DNA from: Bifidobacterium breve
Lineage (GTDB): Bacteria > Actinomycetota > Acidimicrobiia > Acidimicrobiales > Acidimicrobilacustridaceae
Direction of reading: 5' to 3'
DNA length: 64,000 bases
Assembly (NCBI GenBank): GCA_945860545.1
Contig: CAMAQM010000006.1
Coordinates: forward strand, 1 to 64,000
Shown here one piece after another: positions 32,985 to 41,222 of this stretch. How positions within the stretch are numbered: the stretch's first letter is position 1; the number at the start of each line of letters is the position of its first letter. Made by a program: the position numbers and the translations under genes. Under the pieces are notes generated by a model. It had not been told where the DNA came from and searched no databases. It saw nothing but the letters and a program-made list of their open reading frames with translations.

Positions 32985-33836
32985 ATGCGTATCGGCATCA
33001 CCATCTTCGCAACCGACCGCACCGTCGGCCCCGCCGAGTTGGCCGTCGCCGCCGAGGAACGCGGGTTCGGGTCGTTGTACGTTCCCGAGCACACTCACAT
33101 CCCCACCAGTCGCCTCACGCCGCCTCCCTCGGGTGACGACGTCCTCGCCGACGAGTACAGCCGCACCCTTGATCCGATGGTCGCCCTGTCTGCTGCGGCG
33201 ACGGTGACGGACCGGCTGCTGGTGGGCACCGGTGTGGCGCTCGTCGCCCAACACGACCCGATCGCCTACGCCAAAGCGTGGGCCACCCTTGACCGCCTCA
33301 GCGGCGGCCGGGCGGTGCTCGGGGTGGGATTCGGGTGGAACGTCGAGGAGATGGCTGATCACGGGGTGGCGGCCGCCACCCGACGTGAACAGGTGGCTGA
33401 ACACGTCGAGGCCATGCGACGCCTGTGGACCGAGGAGGAAGCCTCCTACGACGGCGAGTTCGTGCAGTTCTCCCCTTCGTGGTCGTGGCCCAAACCCCAC
33501 GGGGAGCGCCCTCTGCCGGTGCTCATCGGTGGAGGGGCCGGACCCAAACTGCTGTCCCACGTCGCAGCGTGGGCTGACGGGTGGATGCCCATCGGCTCGT
33601 CGGGTCTCGCAGAGGCGGTGCCGAGGCTGCACGAGGCCTGGGCGGCAGCCGGTCGTACCGGCGCCCCGCGGGTTGTGCCCTTCGGGGTGGTCCCCACCCC
33701 CGGGAAGCTCGAACGGATCGCCGAACTGGGGTGCGACGAGGTGGTGGTGCGGGTGCCGTCCGCCGCCGCACCAGAGGTCCTCGCCGCGCTCGACGACCTG
33801 CAGTGGGTCGTGGAGCAGTTCGCCACCACCACGTGA
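32985..33836 (+). CDS. LLM-class F420-dependent oxidoreductase
   Basis: 283 aa luciferase-like barrel: RIGITIFATDRTVGPAEL, GFGSLYVPEHTHIP, VGTGVALVAQHDPIAYAKAW, TLDRLSGGRAVLGVGFGWNVEE and LPVLIGGGAGPKLLSHVAAWADGW. The SGGR..LGVG.GWN pattern is the class signature. ATG start at 32985 behind GTAGGGGACGTC. It belongs to the 31238-34365 unit. It is the third LLM-family gene in the window and more like TIGR03619-type members, having the PEHTHIP loop. Role unknown. Confidence 0.85.
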   Translation: MRIGITIFATDRTVGPAELAVAAEERGFGSLYVPEHTHIPTSRLTPPPSGDDVLADEYSRTLDPMVALSAAATVTDRLLVGTGVALVAQHDPIAYAKAWATLDRLSGGRAVLGVGFGWNVEEMADHGVAAATRREQVAEHVEAMRRLWTEEEASYDGEFVQFSPSWSWPKPHGERPLPVLIGGGAGPKLLSHVAAWADGWMPIGSSGLAEAVPRLHEAWAAAGRTGAPRVVPFGVVPTPGKLERIAELGCDEVVVRVPSAAAPEVLAALDDLQWVVEQFATTT

Positions 33837-33846
33837 GCGTGCACCG

Positions 33847-34365
33847 GTGACCAAGCTGTCCGTGTTCATCGCCACGAGCATCGATGGGTTCATCGCAACA
33901 CCCGATGGGCGGCTCGACTGGCTCGAGGACGCCGCCGGCACCGACGACGACTACGGCTGGGACGCGTTCCTCGCCGAGGTCGATGCGCTGGCCATGGGTC
34001 GTGGGACGTGGGACCACATCGCGCACCTTGACGAACTCCCGTTCGGAGATCGCCCCGTGTACGTCTTCACCCACCGCCCACTCGCCACCGACCACGATGT
34101 GAGCACCTGGTCGTGTTCCCCCCGCGAGGCGCTTGAGGCCTGGCGTCAGCGGGGACTGGAACGTGTCTACGTCGACGGCGGTCAACTCATCAGCGCTTTT
34201 GTCGCCGACGGTCTCATTGACGACATGACGATCCTCACCGCGCCGGTGCTGCTCGGTTCGGGCATCCCGTTGTTCAGTGCGAACACCACCGCCTCGGCGT
34301 TCACGCTCGAGGGCGTCGGGTCGTGGCCGAGTGGGTTCGTCGGGCGCCGCTACGTGCGTCGGTGA
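33847..34365 (+). CDS. RibD C-terminal / dihydrofolate-reductase-like protein
   Basis: 172 aa. Pattern of the RibD_C/DHFR-like family: KLSVFIATSIDGFIATPDGRLDWL, FLAEVDALAMGRGTWDHI, RPVYVFTHRPL, ERVYVDGGQLISAFVADGLIDDMTILTAPVLLGSGIPLF. Members bind NADPH and reduce pterin- or pyrimidine-like or unrelated substrates. The GTG at 33847 is chosen because the frame upstream overlaps the previous gene and is a shadow. It is the last gene of the 31238 unit. I see no direct link to steroids. Confidence 0.82.
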   Translation: MTKLSVFIATSIDGFIATPDGRLDWLEDAAGTDDDYGWDAFLAEVDALAMGRGTWDHIAHLDELPFGDRPVYVFTHRPLATDHDVSTWSCSPREALEAWRQRGLERVYVDGGQLISAFVADGLIDDMTILTAPVLLGSGIPLFSANTTASAFTLEGVGSWPSGFVGRRYVRR

Positions 34366-34409
34366 GTGTCGGCGGCGGTGGTGAGGGGCAGCGTCGGTTG
34401 GTGGCCCGC

Positions 34410-34826
34410 TCAGGTGGGCCGCACGTACAGCATCTGCTCGTAGCGATCGGCGATTCGCCAACCTTGCGGTGTGCGTTCGAACCGGTCGCGGTACCAGCCG
34501 CTGGCCTCGAGGTAGGTCGGGGTGTCCCCGGGGATGCGCATGATCATCCGGTACAGCGAGCGGAAGGTGGCGGTGTCCCCATCGTCGGACTCCAACACGA
34601 TGTCACCCACCAGTGATGCGGTGACGTCGAAGCCGGACATGGTCGTCTCCAACCACGCCATGGCCTCATCGGCTGTGCCCGCCACCCCTCCGGCGGTGGT
34701 GTAGTCCACGGTGGCGTCCGCGGTCAGGGTCGCCCGCCACGCCGTCCAGTCCTTGTCGGCCATGGCCCAGGCGTAACGGGACATGACGTCGGATATTTCG
34801 ATGCGGTCCTCAGCAGTGATGGCCAC
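34410..34826 (-). CDS. SnoaL/NTF2-like protein
   Basis: 138 aa. Cone-shaped NTF2-like fold of the SnoaL_4 type: EISDVMSRYAWAMADKDWTAWRATLTADATVDY, then FRSLYRMIMRIPGD and ASGWYRDRFERTPQGWRIADRYEQM. This is the fold of ketosteroid isomerase and related polyketide cyclases. The GTG at 34826 is chosen because AAGGAG lies 5 nt before it; an ATG eight codons upstream is possible but has no such site. It is followed in the same direction by no gene before the convergent end at 34365. A delta-5 isomerase role is possible, but the catalytic Tyr/Asp set is not verifiable here. Confidence 0.75.
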   Translation of the reverse strand: MAITAEDRIEISDVMSRYAWAMADKDWTAWRATLTADATVDYTTAGGVAGTADEAMAWLETTMSGFDVTASLVGDIVLESDDGDTATFRSLYRMIMRIPGDTPTYLEASGWYRDRFERTPQGWRIADRYEQMLYVRPT

Positions 34827-34873
34827 GGGTGCTCCTTGGGTTGTCGCCACCCGGTCGTCGCCGGGTGCACGGG

Positions 34874-36073
34874 TCAGTCGAGTTCGGTACCGACGATTGA
34901 GACGAAACTCACCATCTCACCGGGGTAGCCACCGAGGTTGTGGGTGAGCGCCCGCGTCCGGCCGGCACCCACGGTGCTGATCGCTCGTTCGGCGGGGGCC
35001 TCGCCGCGCAACTGCAGCCACGCCTCGTACAACATGCGCAGACCTGACGCACCCACCGGGTGGCCGAAGGATTTCAGGCCACCATCGGGGTTGATTGGGA
35101 GGTCACCGTCACGGTCGAACCGCCCGTCGAGCAGGTCGCGCCACGCCGTGCCCCGCTCACTGAACCCGAGGTCCTCGGCGAGCACGAGTTCAGTGATGGT
35201 GAAACAGTCGTGCACCTCGGCCATGGCGAGCTGGGCCCCGGGGTTCGTGATGCCGGCCTGGCGGTAGGCGTCGGCGGCGGTGGCCGCCACCTCGGGGAAC
35301 GTCGTGTAGTCGTAGTCGGGATCGCCGAGTCCGCCACCGTTGCCGGCCACGAACGACAACGCCTTGACATACAGCGGCTTGTCGGTGAATCGGTGGGCGT
35401 CCTCGGCGCGGCACACGATCGCCGCTGCGGCACCGTCGGCCACCCCGGCGCAGTCGAACACGCCGAGGTCGCCGGCCACCACCGGGGCGTTGCACACCTG
35501 TTCGGCGGACACCTCGCGCCGGAACTGGGCCCGGGGGTTGCGGGCCCCGTTGGCGTGGTTCTTGGTCGCCACCCTGGCCATGGCGGCGCGCAACTCGGTG
35601 GGGTCGACGCCGTAGCGGCGGGCGTAGGCGGGAGCGACCATGGAGAACATGGCGGCCGCCGTGAGGGTGCGTGCCGTGCCGTCGTTGGGGGGCGGTACGG
35701 CGTTGAGGCCCTGGTAACCGGAGTCCTTCACCTTTTCCACACCGACGGCCATGGCGACGTCGTAGGCCCCGGCGGCCACGGCGTACACCGCCTGACGAAG
35801 CGCTTCTGACCCGGTGGCGCAGTAGTTCTCCACGCGGGTCACCGGCTTGTTGTGCAACTGCAGGGGCCGGGCGAGCGTGATGCCGCTCATGCCGCCCTGG
35901 GCGGTGCCTAGCCAGTAGGCGTCAATGTCGTTGGTGGTCAGTCCGGTGCCCGAAAGGCAGTCCACCACGGCGTCCACGGCGAGATCGTCGAGGCCTTTGT
36001 CCCAATGTTCGACGAAGGGTGTGCACCCCATGGCCACGATCGCCACCTGGTCACGAAGGGAGTGTGACGCCAT
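34874..36073 (-). CDS. SCP-x-type thiolase
   Basis: 399 aa. Complete catalytic set for this branch: nucleophile Cys85 in VENYCATGSEAL, and GHPVGASGLRM with the catalytic His. Also EVHDCFTITELVLAEDLG and the terminal GAGRTRALTHNLGG. It should cleave a 3-oxoacyl-CoA with CoA, giving propionyl- or acetyl-CoA. Its ATG lies two bases behind the stop of the fused OB-fold protein, whose C-terminal DUF35 domain probably serves as its partner. The internal GGAGG before the ATG supports coupled translation. This is the only lipid-transfer-type thiolase here with both Cys and His. Confidence 0.87.
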   Translation of the reverse strand: MASHSLRDQVAIVAMGCTPFVEHWDKGLDDLAVDAVVDCLSGTGLTTNDIDAYWLGTAQGGMSGITLARPLQLHNKPVTRVENYCATGSEALRQAVYAVAAGAYDVAMAVGVEKVKDSGYQGLNAVPPPNDGTARTLTAAAMFSMVAPAYARRYGVDPTELRAAMARVATKNHANGARNPRAQFRREVSAEQVCNAPVVAGDLGVFDCAGVADGAAAAIVCRAEDAHRFTDKPLYVKALSFVAGNGGGLGDPDYDYTTFPEVAATAADAYRQAGITNPGAQLAMAEVHDCFTITELVLAEDLGFSERGTAWRDLLDGRFDRDGDLPINPDGGLKSFGHPVGASGLRMLYEAWLQLRGEAPAERAISTVGAGRTRALTHNLGGYPGEMVSFVSIVGTELD

Positions 36074-36075
36074 CC

Positions 36076-37515
36076 TCAGGCCTCCTTGCCGTCGCCGGGG
36101 GGCGGTTGGCGCACGAGCCGCGCTTTCCAGAAGTAGTTGGGGATGCCGTCGGCGGCGTGCAGCCGTCGGAACGTCAACGCCACCCGCGACCCAATGGTCA
36201 CCTCGTCAGGGCCGAGGTCACACAACTCGACGGGGAAGCGACCACCACCGTCGAAGTCGACCACGGCGAAGATGATGGGAGGACTCGGCGAGTACGCCAC
36301 CCGGTCCACGGTGAACGTGGCCACCGTCCCCTCGGCGCTCGCCAGGCTCACCGGTTCCATCTCGTCGGTGCGGGTGCCGTCGGCGGACACCCGGGCCGGC
36401 GGCAGGTGCACGCTTCCCGATGTCGTGTCGCGCGACCCGCTGAAGGCGTACTTCCAGTTCGCCGCCCGCCACGCCGCAGGTGCGGACACCCGCTGGGGTT
36501 CGGGGCGCCGCGGGGGTTCGACGTCGAGCATGCCGCGCCACGACAGGTACCGCCCGTAGGCAACGGCGCCACCGGTGGCCAACTGGTCGGCGACGGTGGC
36601 GTCCACCCGGTGGTGACCCAGCGCCGCGGTGGTGCGCAACAAGACCACGTCGGCGCCGTCGCCGGCGTGTACGAGCGCCACCACGGTGCCGCCCGGGTCA
36701 CCCGCAGCGGCGAGTCGCTCGAGTTCGTTGACCAGGCAGAGCAACGGGTGGGCGGCGCCGGTGATGCCGACGGTGGCCGAGAGGTCATCGGCGGTGCGTT
36801 GCGCGCCAACCACCCGGGCCAACGCTGCGCCGATGCGGGCGCTGGGAGCGTCGACGACGGCAACCGCCACGTCCGCCGGCTCGATCCCCGCGGTCGTGAG
36901 CGCCCGGTTGAGGGCATCTGCCACCAACGGTCGCAGGGCAACCTCGGTGAACTTCTCATCCCAGGTGCGGCTCACCGCCTCCCCGGGGATTCGCCAACGG
37001 TCAAGAACCTCGCCGGTGGCGCTGGCGTGGGCCAGCACCTCGGCCACCACCACATCGTGCCCGCCGTCGCTTCCGATCACGACACACGCACCGGCGTCAC
37101 CACCGCCGGACTCCTCGGCGGACCCGGCCCGGCCGGTTCGCAGATCCGCAGCGGTCAGCGCCACCGTGTCGGTGGTGCTCGCCGCCATGAGGAACCCGCC
37201 GACCACCGAGCGGACGCTGGCCCCGAGATCCATGGCCGCCACACCGGCGGGCAGGCCGAGGGCGGCGTGGACCACCGAGGCGTTGGTGTGGTCCATCACC
37301 GGGGGGGCCACCGTGCCGAACAACAGCATGTCGGGGACCAGGCCGCCGGCCAACGCCGACCGGGCGGCTTCGGTGGCGAGGGTGACGGCGTCCTGATCGA
37401 ACGAGGCCACGGTCCGTGTGCCACGTCCACCGCCCCCACCGGCCACCGGGGCGATGGTGCTGCGGTCGAGGCGCCAGTGGGGCATCGACGTTCCCCAGGA
37501 GATGATGCCGCGCAT
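36076..37515 (-). CDS. KAS III/HMG-CoA-synthase-like domain fused to OB-fold (DUF35)
   Basis: 479 aa. The N-terminal ~330 residues follow the thiolase/KAS III layout (ISWGTSMPHWRLDRSTIAP, VASFDQDAVTLATEAARSAL, DMLLFGTVAPPVMDHTNAS, GAAHPLLCLVNELERL). The nucleophile segment DLGASVRSVVGGFLMAA has no Cys. The last ~140 residues form a DUF35-like OB-fold without a zinc ribbon (GTVATFTVDRVAYSPSPPIIFAVVDFDGGG). The ATG at 37515 has TAGTGT 6 nt upstream, a leaderless arrangement, and operator copy 7 is 18 nt further up. It probably forms a complex with the thiolase at 34874. Confidence 0.8.
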   Translation of the reverse strand: MRGIISWGTSMPHWRLDRSTIAPVAGGGGGRGTRTVASFDQDAVTLATEAARSALAGGLVPDMLLFGTVAPPVMDHTNASVVHAALGLPAGVAAMDLGASVRSVVGGFLMAASTTDTVALTAADLRTGRAGSAEESGGGDAGACVVIGSDGGHDVVVAEVLAHASATGEVLDRWRIPGEAVSRTWDEKFTEVALRPLVADALNRALTTAGIEPADVAVAVVDAPSARIGAALARVVGAQRTADDLSATVGITGAAHPLLCLVNELERLAAAGDPGGTVVALVHAGDGADVVLLRTTAALGHHRVDATVADQLATGGAVAYGRYLSWRGMLDVEPPRRPEPQRVSAPAAWRAANWKYAFSGSRDTTSGSVHLPPARVSADGTRTDEMEPVSLASAEGTVATFTVDRVAYSPSPPIIFAVVDFDGGGRFPVELCDLGPDEVTIGSRVALTFRRLHAADGIPNYFWKARLVRQPPPGDGKEA

Positions 37516-37545
37516 GGCGGCACACTACCGCCTGAGGTCCCCCGC

Positions 37546-37564
37546 TTCTGACGCCCCGTCAGAT
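37546..37564. promoter_or_regulatory. island operator, copy 7, between two leaderless promoters
   Basis: TTCTGACG-CCC-CGTCAGAT, an almost perfect repeat. Leftward -10 box TAGTGT (complement of 37522-37527) and rightward -10 box TAGGGT (37578-37583) each sit 13-18 nt away and each 6 nt before a start codon (37515 and 37590). The operator therefore covers the expected -35 zones of both divergent promoters. Confidence 0.75.
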
Positions 37565-37589
37565 CCCGGTGGGCCGGTAGGGTGGCGCC

Positions 37590-38807
37590 GTGACCGACAC
37601 CGTGCTCCCGTTGAGTGGCGTCCGGGTGCTCGCCCTCGAACAGATGCAGGCGTTGCCTTTCGCCACCCAGCTGCTCGCCCGTCTCGGTGCCGAGGTCGTC
37701 AAGGTCGAACACCCCCGCTCCGGTGATCTCGGACGGGGGTCACTACCGGCCATGCCCGGTCCCGACGGCGCGCCGATGGGGGCGACGTTCGTGCGCAACA
37801 ACCTTGGAAAGCGCAGCGTCGCCATCGACTTCGGCACCCCGGCGGGACGTGATCTCGTGTTGCAGCTCGCCCCGCACTTCGACGTGGTGTGCGAGAACTT
37901 CAAGTCGGGATCGCTCGCCGCCAAGGGTCTCGGGTTCGACGACGTGACGGCCGTCCACCCCAGCGTCGTGTACCTGTCGGTCTCGGGGTTCGGCAACACC
38001 ACCGACACCCCCTATGCCGGGTGGCCGGCGTACGCAGCGGTGGCCGAGGCCATGAGCGGCCTCTACGACTGGAAACGTCACCCCGACGAACCCCCGGTGG
38101 CGTCCCCGGTGGGAGCGCTCGGAGACATCGGCACCGCCCTGTACGGCGTGATCGGGGTGCTGGCCGGCCTGCGTCAACGTGACCTGACCGGTGCGGCCCA
38201 GTACGTCGACGTCGCCATGTTCGACGCCATGGTCACCTTCGCCGACGTGGTGGTGAACTGGTGGTCGATGGGCATGCGCCCCGACCCGGGGGCGGGGCTC
38301 GCCATGATCCTCGACGGGTTCCGCGCCGACGACGGCTGGTTCGTGGTCCAGGTGGGACGTGAGCACGAGTTCGCCCGGCTCGCTGAACTGGTGGGGGAAC
38401 CCGGCTGGGTCGACGACCCCCGTTTCGCCACCCGGGCGTTGTGGCGCACCAACATCGACGACATCCGGTCATCGGTGAACGCGTGGGCGTCGGGCAGGAC
38501 CAGTGTCGAGGCGTGCCACGCCCTCGCCGGGGCGGGCATCGCCGCCGGCCCGGTGTTCAGCGCGCCGCAGGTCCTCGCCGACCCGCACCTCGCCACGCGC
38601 AACATGCTGGTGGAACTGGCACGACCCGACGGCGGTGAACCGGCGGTGGTGCCGGGTAACCCGGTGAAGATCTCGTCGGTTCCCGACGGCACACCCGAGA
38701 CGCCACCCCCGGCGCTCGGGGCCGACACCGACGAGGTGCTCGGAAGCGAACTCGGTCTCGGCGAGGAAGAACTGGTGGCGTTGCGTGACGCCGGCGTGAT
38801 CCGCTGA
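37590..38807 (+). CDS. CaiB/BaiF family CoA-transferase
   Basis: 405 aa, type III CoA-transferase family: GVRVLALEQMQALPFATQLLARLGAEVVKVEHP, then NLGKRSVAIDFGTPAGRDL, SVSGFGNTTDTPYAG, and GALGDIGTALYGVIGVL with the Asp that forms the acyl intermediate. It moves CoA between carboxylates, so it can activate an acid at no ATP cost. GTG start at 37590, 6 nt after TAGGGT. It differs from the racemase at 26589 by lacking GHDINY and GAIEP. It is single-gene, ending 18 bases before a convergent SDR gene. Substrate unknown. Confidence 0.87.
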   Translation: MTDTVLPLSGVRVLALEQMQALPFATQLLARLGAEVVKVEHPRSGDLGRGSLPAMPGPDGAPMGATFVRNNLGKRSVAIDFGTPAGRDLVLQLAPHFDVVCENFKSGSLAAKGLGFDDVTAVHPSVVYLSVSGFGNTTDTPYAGWPAYAAVAEAMSGLYDWKRHPDEPPVASPVGALGDIGTALYGVIGVLAGLRQRDLTGAAQYVDVAMFDAMVTFADVVVNWWSMGMRPDPGAGLAMILDGFRADDGWFVVQVGREHEFARLAELVGEPGWVDDPRFATRALWRTNIDDIRSSVNAWASGRTSVEACHALAGAGIAAGPVFSAPQVLADPHLATRNMLVELARPDGGEPAVVPGNPVKISSVPDGTPETPPPALGADTDEVLGSELGLGEEELVALRDAGVIR

Positions 38808-38810
38808 GTC

Positions 38811-38825
38811 ACCGTCCCCGACGGT
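38811..38825. terminator. short hairpin between convergent genes
   Basis: ACCGTC-CCC-GACGGT, a 6-bp perfect stem with a 3-nt loop in the 18-base gap between the convergent genes ending at 38807 and 38826. No T-run follows on either strand. It may slow or end transcription both ways, but a stem this short can also be chance. Confidence 0.3.
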
Positions 38826-39617
38826 TCACAGATCAGGCAGACCCAGATCGAAGTTCGGGGCGGTGAGGCCGCCGTCCACGGCGAGAATCTGTCCGGTCAC
38901 GTACGACGAGGCGTCCGATGCCAGGTACAGCACCGCCGCCGCGATGTCGTCGGGGTCACCGATGCGTCGCATCGGGGTGCGCGACTCAATGGCTGACCGG
39001 GTCGCCTCGTCTTCGGCCACGAACGCCAGTGCCTCGGTCAGCACCGCCCCGGGGGCCACAGCGTTCACCCGGATGCGGGGGCTGAGATCGGCGGCCAGCA
39101 TCCGTACCGACTGGTCGACGGCGGCCTTGGCGGTGCCGTAGGCGAGGTACCCGCGTCCAACGACGTGTCCCACGGCGCTCGAGATCATCACGATGGACCC
39201 GCCACCGGTGGCGAGCAGGTGCGGCACCGCGGCGCGCGCCAGCCGCAGACCGGTCACCACGTTGTGGTCGAACGCGGCGCTGAGGTGGCGGTCCTTGGTG
39301 GCGAGCGCCGGACGGGGCATGGCACCCCCCACCACGTTCACCACCACATCGAGACGACCCATGACCCCCACGGCGTCAGCCACACCGGCCTCGACGGCGT
39401 CGGGGTCACCGGCGTCAACGACGGCGGCGTGGGATCGCACCCCCATTGACCGTAACGCCGTGGCGACGTCCTCAACCTGTTCGAGGGTGCGTGACCACAC
39501 CACCACGTCCGCCCCGGCCTCAGCGAGGGCCGCCGCGCTCGCCGCACCGATGCCACGGCCACCACCAGACACCAGGGCCACCTTGCCGTCGAGACGGAAC
39601 CGTTCGGTCACTCCCAT
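38826..39617 (-). CDS. short-chain dehydrogenase/reductase
   Basis: 263 aa. VALVSGGGRGIGAASAAALAEAG for cofactor, an unusual NVVGGAMPRP in place of NNAG, catalytic Ser in ISSAVGHVVG, YGTAKAAVDQ (Tyr-x3-Lys), and NAVAPGAVLTEA. Begins at the ATG at 39617 behind GAGGAGGGTGAC. It lies 25 bases behind the MaoC gene and looks like the last gene of the echA20-ipdABC operon, so it probably reduces or oxidises a hydroxyl/keto group of a C/D-ring CoA intermediate or of its ring-opened product. The family is certain; the role is inferred. Confidence 0.85.
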   Translation of the reverse strand: MGVTERFRLDGKVALVSGGGRGIGAASAAALAEAGADVVVWSRTLEQVEDVATALRSMGVRSHAAVVDAGDPDAVEAGVADAVGVMGRLDVVVNVVGGAMPRPALATKDRHLSAAFDHNVVTGLRLARAAVPHLLATGGGSIVMISSAVGHVVGRGYLAYGTAKAAVDQSVRMLAADLSPRIRVNAVAPGAVLTEALAFVAEDEATRSAIESRTPMRRIGDPDDIAAAVLYLASDASSYVTGQILAVDGGLTAPNFDLGLPDL

Positions 39618-39642
39618 GTCACCCTCCTCGGTGTCTCGTGTC

Positions 39643-40110
39643 TCAGACCAACCACCGTGACAGTGCATCGACCACGCATACCGGGCGGTCGGTGGCGTCA
39701 CACTCCACGGTGATGCGCATCGTCGTCTGCAACCCTCCGGGCACCTCGTCGGCGGCGAGCAGTTCGACAGTGGCTCGCAGTCGGGAACCCACCGGTACCG
39801 CAGCGGGGAACCGCACCCGGTCCACGCCGTAGTTCACCCCGGCGGAAAACCCCCGCACCTCCACGACGCGTGGCAGGAACCAGTTGGTGAGCGACAAGGT
39901 GAGATATCCGTGGGCGATGGTGCCGCCGTAGGGGCCGCCGGCGGCCCGGTCGGGATCGGTGTGGATCCACTGGTGGTCGCCGGTGGCGTCGGCGAACAGG
40001 TCGACCCGGGCCTGATCCACCTCGAGCCAGTCGCTGACTCCCAGAGTCGACCCCACCGCGGCCACCAAGGCGTCGGGTCCGTCGATCACGACCGGTTCCG
40101 GTGCGCTCAC
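39643..40110 (-). CDS. MaoC-like (R)-enoyl-CoA hydratase
   Basis: 155 aa hot-dog fold. The hydratase-2 pattern is clear: FADATGDHQWIHTDPDRAAGGPYGGTIAHGYLTLSL, with Asp and His of the D-x4-H active site and the GxxAHGxL helix. It adds water to a 2-enoyl-CoA. The GTG at 40110 overlaps the ipdC stop (GTGA), so it is part of the coupled ring-degradation operon; the longer upstream frame is a shadow. It may hydrate an unsaturated intermediate after ring C opening. MaoC genes are not always part of the ipd operon in mycobacteria, so this is a local feature. Confidence 0.85.
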   Translation of the reverse strand: MSAPEPVVIDGPDALVAAVGSTLGVSDWLEVDQARVDLFADATGDHQWIHTDPDRAAGGPYGGTIAHGYLTLSLTNWFLPRVVEVRGFSAGVNYGVDRVRFPAAVPVGSRLRATVELLAADEVPGGLQTTMRITVECDATDRPVCVVDALSRWLV

Positions 40111-41222
40111 GACTCGTCTCCCTTCGTGCGAACGGCGCCCAGTGCATCGAGCACGGCGCCCGCCTCGTCCACGATTCGTTCGACGAGTTCCCCACAACTC
40201 GGGAGGTCGTCGATCACCCCGACCACCTGCCCGCTGGCCATGACCCCCGACGCGGTCTTGCCATCGACCAACGAGGCCTTGAGCAGCATCGGGGTGTTGG
40301 CCGCCATGAGCATCTGGGTCCACGTCAGATCCATCGACGCCCGCATGGCCCGGCCCTCACGGATCATCTGGCGTAGCGACAGGCCGGTCATGGAACGGAA
40401 CCGCAGGGCGTTGATCACCGCCCGGGGCAGCGCCAGGAGTCGGCCCCGTCCACTTTCGAGCGTGTCGACGAGGTCGGTGCGCAACACCCGGTGGGGGACG
40501 CCGTCGACCTGGGTGGTGACCACCGTCTCGGTGACGGACCGGGCCAGGTAGAACTGCTTGACGGTGTCGGGCACCGTCGAGTCCGAGGTGAGCAGGAAAC
40601 GGGTGCCCATGGCGATGCCATCCGCGCCCCACGCCAGCGCGGCGACGAGTCCACGACCGTCGAAGAAGCCGCCGGCGGCGATGACCGGCACCCGTCCGTC
40701 CACCACGTCGACCACCTGGGGCAACAACACCGTGGTCGGCACGCTGCCGGTGTGCCCGCCGCCCTCGCCGCCCTGGACCAGCACCGCGTCGACACCCCAG
40801 TCGAGCACCTTCTCGGCGTGGCGTCGCGCCCCAACCGACGGGATCACCACCACACCGGCATCCTTGAGTCGGCTGATGAGGTGGGGTTTGGGAGCCTGGG
40901 CGAAACTCGCCACCCGGACGCCTTCGTTGATGATGAGGTCCAACCGGGCGTCAATGTCGGACGAGTCGGCCCGCAGGTTCACCCCGAAAGGCCGGGTGGT
41001 GCGCGACTTCACGGCAGCGATCGCCGTCGTCAACTCGTCGAGGTCCATGGTGGCACTCGCCAGAATGCCGAGCGCTCCGGCTTCGGCGGTGGCCGACACC
41101 AGTCGGGCACCGGCCACCCAGCCCATGCCGGTCTGCACCACCGGGACCTCGACCCCCACGAGGTCACACAACGAGGTGTGCAACCTCGGGTGCAGCCCGG
41201 GGTGGCGCGACGGACTCATCAC
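40107..41222 (-). CDS. ipdC: IpdC-like flavin-dependent C/D-ring enzyme (nitronate-monooxygenase fold)
   Basis: 371 aa FMN TIM barrel of the 2-nitropropane-dioxygenase class: VEVPVVQTGMGWVAGARLVSA, GVNLRADSSD, VVIPSVGARRHAEKVLDWGVDAV, VQGGEGGGHTG and IAAGGFFDGRGLVAALAWGADGIAMGTRF. In M. tuberculosis IpdC (Rv3553) follows ipdA and ipdB and acts on the hydroxylated/oxo C/D-ring CoA before EchA20 opens ring D. Same order here, with the ATG at 41222 overlapping the ipdB stop (ATGA). Confidence comes from synteny plus family. Confidence 0.85.
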   Translation of the reverse strand: MMSPSRHPGLHPRLHTSLCDLVGVEVPVVQTGMGWVAGARLVSATAEAGALGILASATMDLDELTTAIAAVKSRTTRPFGVNLRADSSDIDARLDLIINEGVRVASFAQAPKPHLISRLKDAGVVVIPSVGARRHAEKVLDWGVDAVLVQGGEGGGHTGSVPTTVLLPQVVDVVDGRVPVIAAGGFFDGRGLVAALAWGADGIAMGTRFLLTSDSTVPDTVKQFYLARSVTETVVTTQVDGVPHRVLRTDLVDTLESGRGRLLALPRAVINALRFRSMTGLSLRQMIREGRAMRASMDLTWTQMLMAANTPMLLKASLVDGKTASGVMASGQVVGVIDDLPSCGELVERIVDEAGAVLDALGAVRTKGDES

